From contig JAALGY010000032.1 of NCBI GenBank assembly GCA_032358165.1, forward strand, positions 434,001 through 498,000: a stretch of DNA of 64,000 nucleotides, given 5' to 3'. This DNA is from Diplosphaera chodatii. Its lineage: Eukaryota; Chlorophyta; Trebouxiophyceae; Prasiolales; Stichococcaceae. Numbering within the stretch: the stretch's first letter is position 1; each line of letters begins with the position of its first letter. This document shows positions 24,801 to 35,850 of this stretch, piece by piece. Made by a program: the position numbers and the translations under genes. A model generated the notes under the pieces. It was not told where the DNA came from and did no database searches. It was given only the letters and a program-made list of their open reading frames with translations.

Positions 24801-27148
24801 GGGGTAGCTGCCAAGCTGATGGCATATACCCTGCATGGCTGCAGGGCGCTGAACCAGGCGGTGGGGCGGTGCATCCGGCACAGGGGCGACTACGGCGCCA
24901 TCCTGCTGCTGGACCACCGCTTCACGCAGCCCCGCAACCAGGAGCAGCTGTCGCGCTGGTGGGCATCATCTTGTGTGAACCATGTAACCAGTATAAGAAG
25001 CTGTGTTTTGACCCTCAGCTGTGCTCCCCAGACTGGCTCCCAGCCGAGTCCTGCTGCTGCGATGCTGCAACATGCTAGACCAGTCACCACACCGCCACTG
25101 CCCTGTGCAGCTTGTGCTCCTTTGCCCTGACCATCACGATGCATATGGTGCTGAGCCGTGGGCGGCGCTGCAGGGTGAGGGGTGCGATCCGAGACCCACA
25201 GCCGTGCGACGCCACCTTCGCCTCGCTGGCGGCCTTCTTCCACGGCATCGCCGCCAACCCGCCCAAACAGGTGCCGGCATCCCCTGAGTCTCCATGCCCC
25301 CTCCTCCTACATGGATGCTGCACAGCGCATCAGCTCGTCCCCGATCTGGGCATCGCAAGGCTATGCGCTCGTGTGTTGGAAAACCAGGTGGCAGAAGCAG
25401 CACACCGGGTGGCGGCGACGGCGGCTGAGCGGAAAGCTGCGAACGAGCGGGCGGTGGCCGAGGCGCAGCGGGCCGCCAACAGGGGCCGCGGCGGCAAGCG
25501 GCGCGCCACCAAGCCTGCCGGTGGTGAGCTGCTGCCACCATGCACACCTGTGAAACATCGAATTCTACTTTGCAAATACACAGCAGCAGGCAAAGCACAC
25601 ATCTTATGGAGTCGGAGAGCAACACTGCTGGTGGCAACTCAGGCATGGTCACTGCTGGGGGCAGGTGCTAACGCCGATGCGGACATGCCCACTGGGGACG
25701 AGCACCGGCCACTGGAGTCTTGGACGCAGCCCGAGTGGCTGCGGCCACGCAGCAATGGCAGCCATAGCAGCCGCGGCCAGGTGCAGCCGACCCAGACACA
25801 GCCTGCTGATGAGGGCACTGCACCGGCTGCCTTGATTCAGGGCATGAACGTGCCGCCGCTCGCTGGGCATGGTATCGGTGCACCTGCTCAGCTGCAACCA
25901 CGGTCAGCCGCTGCTGCTGCGCCGCCAGCCAGTGCCGCTGCCAGTGTCAGTGCACTTCCAGCAGGGCAGGCCCAGCAGACTCACCAGCAGCAGCGCCGTG
26001 AGCCACTGCAGCCCCAGTCAGAGCTGCAGGGTGGGCGTCCAGCAGCGTACCATGCCAGCGGCCATCGCCAGCACCCGCAGCAGCCTGGCCAGCGATGGGC
26101 GTTTCCTGACAGCCCAGACGAGCAGCAGCTGGCGACTCTGCAGGCGGATGCTGCGGCGCTACCTCCTTTCAGCCGGCCTGGACACCAGGCCCAGAGCACT
26201 GCGCTTCCGCCATTGCAGACTGCACAGGACTCACACATGCGCTCTGGGGCAGCAGCAGCCCTGCCGGATCCACATGAGAGGCATCGTCACCACCAACAGC
26301 AGGAACAGCAGCGGCAGCACCGACAGCAGCAGCAGCAGCCGCTGCAGGACCGCGTGGTGAGTGAGGGCGGTCTGGCCAGTGATGACTCAAGTGGCGAGCC
26401 CGCTGCTGCGCTAGGCACGGCCCTGCAGCAGGCGCACCCCCAGCAGGCGGCAGCAGGTGTGCAGCGCCACCCACACGACCGTGCAGCAGGACCCACAAGC
26501 GGCCACCAGCATGACGCAGCGGCACAGCAGCCGGCATGGCGTTTTGGCGGCCTGGCTGGTGCAGCGTCTGCAGCTGGGCCAAATGGCCAGCCGGTCATGC
26601 AGCAGGCACCCCACCAGGGTAGCAGGGCGTCCTGCCCCGTAGCGCCGGCGCAAAACCCTGCTCCCGTCCACCCCGGCGTGCTGCAGCAGCAGCACGCAGC
26701 GCCGGGGCCGGCTGCCCTGAAGCAGGCAGGCAACATTCCGGCGGCGCCAGGCACGCCGCCGGGCTTCCGCTGCATGCTGCCGCCCTTCGTGCCGGGGCCA
26801 CAGGCGGCGGCGGCCATCGCTGCGGCGCCGGCGCCTGTGCAGCACCCCTCGCCCCCGTCAGACATCTCCCCCGACGCTGGTGCTGGTGCACCCATGTCAG
26901 CAACCACGCATGCGTCAGCGCCGGTGCCGCCACAACACGCAGCAGCACCGCAGTTGGCCCACCATCAACACCAACAGCAGCAGCAGCAGTTGGTGCAGCT
27001 TGCGGTGCTACCGCCAGCGTCATCCAGTTTGGTGCAGCAGCATCAGCAGCAGGTCGTTCACCAGCAGGCGTGTTGGCAAGGGCACCAGCAGGGTGCTGGT
27101 CACCACTGGCAACATCTCCAGCCACAGGCGAATCACCCTGTGCAGGCC

Positions 27149-27183
<35 letters not shown>

Positions 27184-29429
27184 CCTGCAACCGCAGCAGC
27201 CAGCCAGGGCAGCGATTGCAGAGCCGACGCAGCCCAGCACGCAGTTCCAGTACTTCGTACCGGGGTCCTCGGACTCTGAGGCGGGCCGCTGCTCCGGGGC
27301 ATCCCGCAGCTCCGATGAGCCGCCGCCCGCCCGCCGGCGCCGACTCTCGTCGCCCCGCAGGTGGCCCATGTCAGCCTCAGCTTGACAGCTGGTTTACCTA
27401 AACCCTTGGTTTTCTTTTGGTTCCATGTCTGTGAGAGCCAGCGTGAGCACCCAGGCACCTGTGCATCGCCAGCTCCTGTCCAGCCTGTTGATGCGCCGCT
27501 GCTTCGGCTGGCGACGCCATCTGTGCACCTGGTGCCTGCTCACATGTTTGCTTGCCTGTCTGCAGGGCGGCCGCGCCGCAGCACCAGGCTGGAAATGGCA
27601 GCGCCAAGGGTGGTCGCCCGCCGCTCGCGGATCGCAGCGCCAACCCCCAGTCGGCTGGACTCCCGCCAGCAGCGTCGCCAGGTGTCAGGCAGCATGCGGC
27701 TGCTGACGATGCTGGCGGCGCGACGGCCGCGGCTGCAGGCGTCAGCGGAGTTTCTGCCAACGCAGCATGGCCGCCGGCACCTGCGGCGCCGCTGGCCGCC
27801 ATTGTTGCACCAGCGCCGCAGGCATCAGGAGCCTCGGTAGCTGGCCATGCCGTGGCGGCACTTGCGCAGAGGCAGGCGGTCGGGCGGCAGTACACACCTG
27901 TGGCCATGCCTGCAGCGCGTCAGGCCCCAGCAGGAGCGGCCCCGGCGCTGGGTGTCTTTGCAGACGACGGCGACGATGCTTGGGACATGGACGAGGATGC
28001 GCTGGTGGCAGCTGCGCTTGCGGCGGGGCCCCCGCCCGAAGTGGGCGCTCGCAGTGCAGCCGCCGCCGGCTGGGTCGGCGGCGGCGCTGACCCAGCACCT
28101 GGAGCCGCAGCAGTCGCTGCGACCGTCGCGCCTGAGCCCGCGGCGACGCCCCGCCGGCACCCCGCTGCAGCGCCGCCTGCTGCGCCCCCACCTGCGGCAG
28201 CATGCCTGGTCACGCCCCGGGCGGCGCGGCGGGCCTCGCTCGGCGGCGCGGCGGTCCCGGGCCCACTGGAAGCAGACGTCAGGGCATGGCTCCAGGTGCT
28301 AACCCTAAAACCCTGGCAGTTTCTCCGCCAGCCTGGCGTGCAGGGCTTTTGCACCCACATCCCTCGGATGCACAGCTGCCGGATGCGTGGCAGCACCGTC
28401 ACCCCAAGCGTCGCCGCTGTGTCCGACGCTGTGTATCACCTCGCAGGCGGACCTGGCGGATTTCGGCGCCTTCCTGGCGGCGCACGTGCCGCAGCTGACA
28501 AGCAACGGTCAGGAACGCGAAGCAGCCGCCTGCCGCGCCGTCGCCGGCTGCTTTGGCATGTCCCTGTAGGTTCCCGGACCCTCTGATCGACCCAGGGCAC
28601 CTGACGCAAGAGACATTGTGGGACCCACAGCATGAAGTGCAGGCATCAGTGCCGGTTGGGCTGATGCTGTGACTGCTGCTGTGACAGGCACCCGCTGCTG
28701 CACAGGGTGCTCAGGGGCGAGATCACGTCGGATGAGGAGCTGCAGGCGGCGCTGCGCCGGCTGCGGGCTGCCTGGCGCACCAACCTGCCACGGGGCCTGG
28801 GCCGCCTGGCCAACGGTGGCGCCGCGGCCATGACCGCCTACGGGCCCCCGCCGCCGCCGACGCCGCCCCGGGCCGCCGCCCCAGCCGCCCAGCGGGCATC
28901 TGACGGCAGCAGCCGCGGTGGCGGCGCTGACGTAGGTGGCGGCGGCAGCGCGACGGGCGCCAGCAGTGGAAGCCGCAGCCACGGCAGCTGCGACGGCAGC
29001 CGGGGCTCCGGAGGCAGCGGCGCAAGCGATGCCGCCGCCCGCCGCCGCTCGATCACCGACCTGTTCGCCGGAGTCGAGGCGGCCGCAGGCTGCAACACAG
29101 CCCGCATGGATGGAGCAGGCGGCTACGGTGCGGTGGCAGCTGCTGCCGGTGTGGGCGGCGGCCCTGCGTCTGGCAGCGGTCGCGTCGCAGCAGGAGACCC
29201 CTGGACGCTGGACCAGGCTCTCGAGGTGCTTCAGAGCGTGAGGAAAGCTGCGCTCGCTGGCAATTGTCCCCAGAGTGGTGCTGTGCATCAAAAAGGCTGC
29301 AGCATGCTCCGTGAAGCCGTCTGCAAGACCGTACGGCAGCATGCACGAAGACTCACATCTCTGCTGCTGCCTGCACAGGTCATGGCACATGCTTATGACA
29401 TGGCGATGGCGCCACTGCTGTCCCCATGA
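18837..29429 (+). CDS. FANCJ/BRIP1-like iron-sulfur DNA helicase, extended C-terminus
   Basis: XPD-family superfamily 2 helicase; known FANCJ proteins unwind DNA 5'-3' in crosslink repair. Exon 1 (18837-18923) has the Q-motif [15 protein letters not shown]. Exon 2 (19135-19272) has Walker A APTGCGKT. Further exons: 19424-19488, 19618-19939 ([10 protein letters not shown]), 20082-20132, 20295-20444, 20630-20746 and 20878-20982. The four Fe-S cysteines appear in HYCIHKK, EGCDKLL, GGCRHAE and SACPYFA. The Walker B box is DEGHNIED, with Gly where Ala is usual. Later exons carry [39 protein letters not shown] and motif [16 protein letters not shown]. After the helicase come a basic [11 protein letters not shown] stretch, a Gln/Pro/Ala-rich region of more than 500 residues (to 27360), an acidic patch, and a final part ending APLLSP. 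Junctions at 27360/27567, 28295/28453 and 28568/28690 keep phase, which supports one continuous gene. Confidence 0.85.
23690..23790. other. AT-rich tract in helicase intron
   Basis: An intron between the exons encoding [15 protein letters not shown] and [13 protein letters not shown] holds a strikingly AT-rich stretch with a short AGATAT-type repeat (about 23733-23750) and TTTAATTAA. Nothing else in the window has this composition. It carries no frame. Confidence 0.75.
27152..27181 (+). repeat. (CAG)10 tract coding poly-glutamine
   Basis: Ten perfect CAG codons in the Gln-rich tail of the FANCJ-like protein, preceded by a lysine codon and followed by CCC CTG CAA. Such pure triplet runs are prone to length change between strains. 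Confidence 0.95.
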
Positions 29430-30117
29430 AATCTGTTGCCGCGACTGCTGGGTGCACGACGATGATGACATGGCAGGCATCAAGATTGCAGGGGTACCTT
29501 CACAGCTGCTGCAGCAGAGTTTCAACCGTATGTAGTCTACGTACTGCTTGTCCAGCTGTATACCGTAGTAAATATATAAACGTGTATCATTGTGTCCGGT
29601 GAAGTGTGCCAGGACTTCCTGTTGTAGTGTTGACACATCCTGCAGACTCTTTCACGAGTAGCGAAGTCACGTATCGTATGTCGAGGGTACGACAGGACGT
29701 CGAACTCAGACGACATGTGTTCTAATACTGCAAATACTGACAGAAACGAATTCGGCCAGCTGTGATGTTTGTCCCTCACAAATAATCTCTGAAATCAAGG
29801 CCTTCGAGCCACTTTGTTCCAGTTCTGAAAACCAAACCCAATGCGCCCGCCCTGAAAATGTGCCACAATTGGCGAAGGAATGAAGGAAGAAACTTTGCGC
29901 AAGCACGCATGCTGCCAATGCTGCGTGCACCAGCAGGGCACATGATGGGTTGCTCTTGATTGCCACGAGAAGCTGTGCCGGTTGACCCAGCGCTGACAGA
30001 TGTGGCTGGCAGTGGCATGCTGTACATTGCAGCCCCGATACGTTGCTACACCGATTTTGCCATGCCGCGACTGCTGTCCACCGTGCCGGCACCGCCAGGT
30101 GCTATGTTGCTTGACTG
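29430..30117. other. Convergent 3' spacer
   Basis: Lies between the stop of the helicase gene and the stop of the LysM-like gene. The base composition is lower in GC than the flanking exons. No exon or repeat recognised. Confidence 0.6.
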
Positions 30118-31026
30118 TCAATAACGCCGCAGAGCCGGGACCTGCATGAAGCCCCTAGGGCGGTATGGCGTCGGGCGCCAGTATGCAAGCAGCTTCCTGA
30201 CGGGCGTCCCAACCTCGCCAAATTCGAACTGTGTCATGCCAGACTGATCCTCATCGACGAACCATTTTGGCGTGAGCGTGACGCGCAGTGCAGCTGCTGG
30301 AACGGCCTGTTGCACCTCGGCAAGCGACATCAGCGCGGGGTTGCTGCCGGTGGCAGTGGCCTGCTGCACGGCGGGGGTTGGCTGTTGAATTGTCAGCGCC
30401 AGTGTGGGCTGGTCCTCCAGCATCGTCAGCTCGGGCGACGCCTCGCACTCGGACAGGATGTCGCAGAAGTCGGGCTGCGCCGCCAGCATGTCCTGCAGGT
30501 CGGCGCTGATGGCCAGCCCGCAGATGGTGTCCTTCCGGCACTTGTTCACGTCCGGGTTGACGCAGACGGGCACACCGATCGAGCGCGCCAGCTCACGGCA
30601 GCTGGTGTCGTTGGTGCCATCGATGTTGACGATTGTTCCCTCGGTCCTGCTGATGCTGCGGCAGGTGTCGGTCGCAGTAGCGGTGTACACGTTGCTGCAA
30701 TACGCGATGGTGTCGCCGATGCAGGCCACGCTGCCCTCCTGCAGCCCGATGCCGCCCGTGGCCGCATCGCACTGCGGCGCCAGCAGCGGGTTCAACGCCA
30801 GGAAGACGTCCACTGTGATGCCCGCCCAGCCTGCAAAGTCTTGGCAGGAGGTGTAGCCGCCGACGACCTGCGCGACCGCGCCGCAGCCCTCAGGCAGGCG
30901 CTGAATAGGCGGCAGCGGTGTCAAGGACGCGCTGCCAGCGTCGGCTGCCGGCTGTGCACTAGCGGTGTGCATAAGCTCAGCTACCATCACCAGCAGCAAA
31001 ACAGCAGCAGCTTGCAGGGACACCAT
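30118..31026 (-). CDS. Secreted LysM-like protein, intronless
   Basis: A single open frame of 302 residues, unusual beside its intron-rich neighbours. The ATG at 31026 is chosen because it opens directly into a signal peptide (MVSLQAAAVLLLVMVAELMH, then TASAQ), although the frame runs further upstream. The mature part has a LysM-like stretch, YTSCQDFAGWAGITVDVFLA followed by LNP and later QEGSVACIGD. A second one, VYTATATDTCRSIS, is followed by GVPVCVNPDVNKC. Each has paired cysteines, as in extracellular LysM proteins. Known LysM modules bind N-acetylglucosamine polymers such as peptidoglycan or chitin. The C-terminal third is Gln/Thr/Pro rich and then basic, ending in PALRRY. A cell-wall or apoplastic role is likely; the ligand is unknown. 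A diverged LysM is the best reading, not a certain one. Confidence 0.7.
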   Translation of the reverse strand: MVSLQAAAVLLLVMVAELMHTASAQPAADAGSASLTPLPPIQRLPEGCGAVAQVVGGYTSCQDFAGWAGITVDVFLALNPLLAPQCDAATGGIGLQEGSVACIGDTIAYCSNVYTATATDTCRSISRTEGTIVNIDGTNDTSCRELARSIGVPVCVNPDVNKCRKDTICGLAISADLQDMLAAQPDFCDILSECEASPELTMLEDQPTLALTIQQPTPAVQQATATGSNPALMSLAEVQQAVPAAALRVTLTPKWFVDEDQSGMTQFEFGEVGTPVRKLLAYWRPTPYRPRGFMQVPALRRY

Positions 31027-32192
31027 AGCTGAGGACGCTGATGCTCTGATGGTCCGTGAACGAATAAAACGTATGGCAGACTGTGTTGTGGATGTTGCTG
31101 TGAAGGTCAGAATGCGGTGTGAACTGAGCATACCGCTGGGGAAGGAGATCTCTTGGGTCACGTGATAAAGAATGTAGTCACCGCAACAGGAAGCGCGTGT
31201 AGTACTGCACACTTGGAGCCACTGCATTTGCACCGAAGCAAACCACCCACTCTCTTCACAAAGCCCAGGGCTGTCCCATTCATGCACTACGGTGATGGCA
31301 ATTCAGCACATGCATGTGTGCCGCAGAATGGCGTTATCAATCTCCCATGGCGGTCCATGTGTTACACGCTGTAACATCTCACCATTGTGGTTACACGCCT
31401 TCACATGTGGTTACACGCCTTCACTTGCCGTCGGCACCTATAACCATCAAGTGGTTGACAGTCACCTCAGCACACTGCGTCACTAGCCGTGCATGGGCCT
31501 AGTCTTGGATCCCCAGTTGGATGGACCGAGGCTGCTGCCAACTAGCAATGCAGCATGTTGTCAGCGTTTCAGGCTGCACTCACGGCGTGTGAAGGTCTGA
31601 CCCCCCTTATTGAGCGACTGTGTAGCAGCAATTGGCGGGAAACAGGCGGGAGGGCTGCAGGCACCCTGTAGCGTAAGCGAGCTGCAAGGCTGCAACAGTT
31701 TGCCCCTCCCCCAGATCCCCCAGGGCACCTGCGCCCCTCAGCCTGATGTTGTTTACCACTTTCAGACACCGACCAACAGGTGCAACTGCTGCAGGCTGTT
31801 GTTGTGTAGCAGACAGGCGGCAGTTTTGATCACTACTGCGAGATCACCGCGGCGTAAACCGTGCGCAGTTGCAGTTCTGCCCTCGACCACCCCGAGAGAC
31901 GCGTCTTGATGACAGTTGGTCTGACCAGAAGCTCAACAGAAGTAGGCAATCCGCCAACAACCGCAGAAGACGGCCAATTTTGCGCATACCGCTGCGGCAT
32001 CGTCAGGGAAGTGGGGCAGCAGCAGCTCCTGACGCCTTTGCGGCCACAGCAAGCCCAGTGCATCCATATCTCGTCACCAGAAGCAGCTGCCCGCAGCTGA
32101 CGTGGCCTGCAGCCGCTCCGCATGTAACCTGCAGCCTGCCCGCCGCCAGCGTGGGGACCAACATAGCACCAGCTGGCTCAAAGCAAGCGCAA
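31027..32192. other. Divergent 5' spacer, LysM-like gene / MED7
   Basis: Holds the promoters of both flanking genes. A 19-20-base unit TGTGGTTACACGCCTTCAC occurs twice in tandem at 31386-31424, and partly a third time just upstream (GTTACACGCTG). No exon recognised. Confidence 0.55.
31386..31424. repeat. Tandem 20-bp direct repeat
   Basis: Two adjacent copies of TGTGGTTACACGCCTTCAC lie 360-400 bases upstream of the LysM-like start codon. They could be paired regulatory sites or simple slippage. Confidence 0.9.
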
Positions 32193-33752
32193 ATGGCTGT
32201 GCCGCAGCAGGAGCAGGCCGAGGCCGCGGCGGTGGCCGAGGCGCGGCAGCAGGCGGCCTTCCCGCCGCCGCCGCCCTACTTCCAGCTGTTCCGCGGCGCT
32301 GCGGACGCCACGCAGTCATCAGCGGACGGCGACGGCGGCTCGGATGCGCGGCCGCTGCAGCCGCCGCCGCTGCCTGCCGCGCCGGACGCCACCTTCCAGC
32401 TGTTTGGCGAGCTGCACACGGTGGGCAGCAGCCGCCAAATGCCCACAGGCCTTGGGATGCCTCAGTACTGGGACATTGTCCCTGATCTGATTCGCTGGCG
32501 GGCCACCAGCGATTGGACTGCTTGCAGCAACGCTCCGGCTATGTGTCTGCTTGCAGGCACAGCCAGGGATACCGCCACTGGCTGTGCGGCAGCTATACAA
32601 CCTACAGCTAGACGGTTCCATAGGTATGTCAGGCGGGCTACTTGGTACCCCACCCCATCTGCCCTGCTCAGCCGGTACCACATGTACTGCAGCCATCACC
32701 GCTGCAGCGATGCCTCTGTGCGTCCTGCTGCAGACTTCCGGACGGAGCTGCGGCGGCTGAACCGGGAGCTGCTGTTCGCGTTCGCCGACATGCTGGCGGC
32801 GATCGCCGAGCGCCCGGCGCAGAGCGCTCGCTCTGTGGAGCTGGTGGGCATCCTGGCACGCAACCTGCAGCACCTGCTCAACCTGCTGCGGCCCCACCAG
32901 GTGCCGGCGCGTGCGCACATATCCCAAAGGTGTCCTCCAGTGCTGGTCCGACGCCGCTGCCTGTCAATCTCAAACAATGGCGCCGTGTCCCTGATGCACG
33001 GCGGACGGTGGTGGGGCATCTTCGTGTTCGCACACTGTGATCAGCTGCGCTGCTGCGTCATGCGTGGTCAGAAGCAAGCTGCCCAGAACACCTGCACGTC
33101 TGCCAGAGCACTGTGGCCTTTGCCACATCAACAGTATGGAGGCCAACAAGAGGGTATGCTCGGCCCCCAGGCTGCGGCCACCCTGGAGCACCTGCTGCAG
33201 CGAGAACTCCACGACCAGCAGGAGGCGATTGCGGATCTCAGGTGTCTGGGTGACAGAGCTGCATGCAGGTCATGTCTACCAGCTGTTCTCCACGGCAGGG
33301 CATCCATGTCATTGGCTTGGGACAAGAGCATTCCCATGTCACAGAACCAAATTCGGTCGCATGCAGCTCGTGTTCCTGAGACTCCTGCTGAGAATGCAGG
33401 CAGCGGAGAGAGGGTGCGCAGCAGCTGCTCGTCTCTGCAGCAGAGGAGCTCGTGGCTCTGGTAAGTGGCAGTGTTGCTCAGTGTGTCCTTGCAGGCACAT
33501 GCGCAGCACAGTTTGGGTGCTGCAGGCCTGTGCCCATCTTAATGGCCTGCTGCACCGCAGCATTGACGGCAATTGCACCGAACCTGTGTGCTGCTACCTA
33601 TGCCTGGCGTGTGTTCTGCTACCTATGCCTGGCAAAACAACGTGCTGCACATGCTGCATATGCAGGGGCAGAGTGACAGCAGTGCCATTCCCGACGGCGG
33701 CAGCGACGTGGTGGCCATGGATACAAATGCAGTTGCAAATGGGCTAGTGTAG
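32193..33752 (+). CDS. MED7: Mediator complex subunit 7
   Basis: Subunit of the middle module of Mediator, the RNA polymerase II coactivator. Six exons join in phase: 32193-32420, 32557-32623, 32734-32900, 33171-33241, 33400-33460 and 33666-33752, giving 226 residues, normal for the family. The N-terminus has the family signature FPPPPPYFQLF, then PPPLPAAPDATFQLFGE and PGIPPLAVRQLYN. The conserved helical core follows: DFRTELRRLNRELLFAFADM, then ERPAQSARSVEL and ARNLQHLLNLLRPHQ. The C-terminal helix is TLEHLLQRELHDQQEAIADL followed by RQRREGAQQLL. The protein ends in an acidic, non-conserved tail (...AVANGLV). The start is the first ATG in the exon with the signature. Confidence 0.95.
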
Positions 33753-34253
33753 TGCTGGTGTGGTGTCACATGGGCACTGCAGCAGCTTCTGTGTGTGATG
33801 GTAGAAGTCACTATTCGTGCAGTGATCTAAGCCTTGTGAAACGTGTACAGCGACTGGCCACTGGCAGCAGTACAGGGATGCTAGGTTTACACGTGCATCA
33901 TGAGTATGAATGACTCAACAACTTTGCCAATGTCCTGTCCAAAACGTCTTTGTTTCCCCACAATGCTGTACAGTCATGTCGGCAGCATTGCTGCTTCGGA
34001 CCCTGCATCAGCATGCGGAAGGCGTGTGTCCTCCTGTTGCTGCTCTTCATGCCAACGGCTGCTCTCAGGCGCAGATGCCTGTTGCGGGCGTGCAGCTTTT
34101 GGATCCGCAGCAATCTGCAGAGCAGTAAGCACATTCGGCTCCACTGTTGACCGGCAAAGATGGTGCAGACGAGCCATGACCACAATGTGAACCACAGCGC
34201 ATCATATCCACGATCGTACCCAGATCCTGGGTGCATGCGGGACCCTGCGCGTG
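33753..34253. other. Convergent 3' spacer
   Basis: Lies between the MED7 stop and the stop of the minus-strand Cys-rich gene. No recognisable content. Confidence 0.5.
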
Positions 34254-35575
34254 TCACAACGACAAGGACATCAGCCATGATCCTCTAGCATCCGTGTCTG
34301 ACACACAGGTCAGCTGCACATGCAGCGCATCTACATGTGGCAGGTGTGTGACTGATCACCTCAGCGGCATCGGTGACGCAGCAGACGGGGCCAGTGTCAC
34401 CACATGCCGCGGGATCCCTGTGGTTGCAGGCGCAGTCGTACCTGCGCACGGTGCACAAACAACAACACCTGTTGCACCATGCTGCACAACAAGGGAGCAG
34501 GGCCCCGACTGACCGAGCTGCTCAGCATGGCAGCTTAGCATGTGAAGACCAAGGAGAATGGCAGTTGTAATGGATGTGCCCCGCCGACAAGGATGCCAGC
34601 ACTGCACATTGCTGTTTCACCCACAGTCTCGGCCTCGAGCCAGGAACCGAGGGGGTGCAGTGTTTCATTTCATGAGGCACATAGTTTCAGAGCGCACCCG
34701 ATGCGCATGTACTGGTACAGGCCCAGGTCTCCAGTGCAATCGGAGAGTGTGTCGCACAGCTGCTGAAACTGCATGCACGAAGGGTGCGCAAAACATCTGA
34801 CGGGAAGGGACAGGAGCGCTTCTTGGCCGGCATGGAGAAACACTGCAATGTACTTACACCTGGACAACCCTGGCGACATCAAAAACTCTAACATGCAAGC
34901 TTGATTGGTTCCAGCTGTGACAGCCGCACCGAGGTACCAGGGGGTCGAATGAAGGGTGGCGGCGGCGCGGGGGAGGGCGGCGGTGGCCCCAGAAGCTCCA
35001 GCGGGTCACCCTGCTTCAGCGGCACGGTGGGGGACGGCGGCGGCGGGATGGGCGGGGGCGAGGGCGCGGGCGGCTCCGGTGACGGCGGCGGCGGCCTGCC
35101 CTTCAGCGGTATCGGGCTGGCGCCTGCGGCGGCTGGAGCAGCCTCAGCTTCTCGTCAGCTGGTCGGCTACGTATGCTGACGAAATTGCCAGGCAGGGCAG
35201 AGTCTCCTACCGCCCAGCAGAGAGACACCGATGGTCGACTCACCGGCAGCGGCAGCGGCAGCTGCCTCCGCCTTGGCAGGTGTCAGAGCGGTGGTTGTGT
35301 GCGTCGGCGCCTGGGTCGGCTTCTGCGCTGCGACTACAGATCAGGAGCACACTACAGCACCTTTAACACACCCACCGAGCCTTCCGTGTTGTTACGAAGG
35401 ACAGCATCAACATCAGCGGCCTTTACAATCAAGCTGCCTCGGATTCTTTGACGCTGTTCAGGCCGGTGCAGCTGCACGCAAGCCAGCGTATGCTTGCATG
35501 CTCACCCGTGATGGCCTCGGGCCTCGTCAGCATGCATACGATCATCAACAGCGGTGCTGCAGAGCCCCACTTCAT
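34254..35575 (-). CDS. Secreted proline-rich, cysteine-rich protein (copy A)
   Basis: Six exons with matching phases: 35575-35506, 35333-35244, 35150-34930, 34768-34713, 34441-34360 and 34313-34254, giving 192 residues. Exon 1 is a signal peptide (MKWGSAAPLLMIVCMLTRPE). Exons 2-3 give a Thr/Ala linker and a (Ser-Pro)n stalk (PPPPSPEPPAPSPPPIPPPP), typical of hydroxyproline-rich wall glycoproteins. A Cys module follows: FQQLCDTLSDCTGDLGLY, YDCACNHRDPAACGDTGPVC with an adjacent second Cys, and LTCVSDTDARG. It aligns exon by exon with copy B on the other strand (LCDTLSDC versus HCESLADC; YDCACN versus FDCTCN; VCCVT versus VCCIT), so the two are paralogues. Copy A lacks the central DCCGTK part of copy B. 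The Cys module is not a family I recognise. Likely extracellular. Confidence 0.72.
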
Positions 35576-35850
35576 GGCGGTGCTGTCCTGGCCGATTCGA
35601 TGTGCCGACCACTCTTGCTTGATGGAGTTTCTTGCAGCTTGCCGCGGGAGCGTGGGTGCCGTCCAGTCTTAAGGCTGGGAAACGATGCCAGATGACCCGT
35701 ATCGCGTGATGAATGAGGATCTTGATAGATGGTAGGTGAGTCCAATGAGGAGAGGATTCCTTCGGAGGTCGTGGCAGGATTGTAGTATTGCAGCGCAGTG
35801 CCATTTAACGCTTTCTGAATTTTGAACTCGTTCAGGAATAATTTGGCGGA
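35576..35850. promoter_or_regulatory. Bidirectional promoter of the paralogous Cys-rich pair
   Basis: Only 275 bases separate the two start codons, so both genes must share this control region. It contains no exon. Shared regulation is inferred from the spacing. Confidence 0.6.

Noticed and set aside
28509..29636. Minus-strand open frame of 375 codons
   Set aside because: Antisense shadow of the Ala/Gly-rich terminal exons of the FANCJ-like gene.
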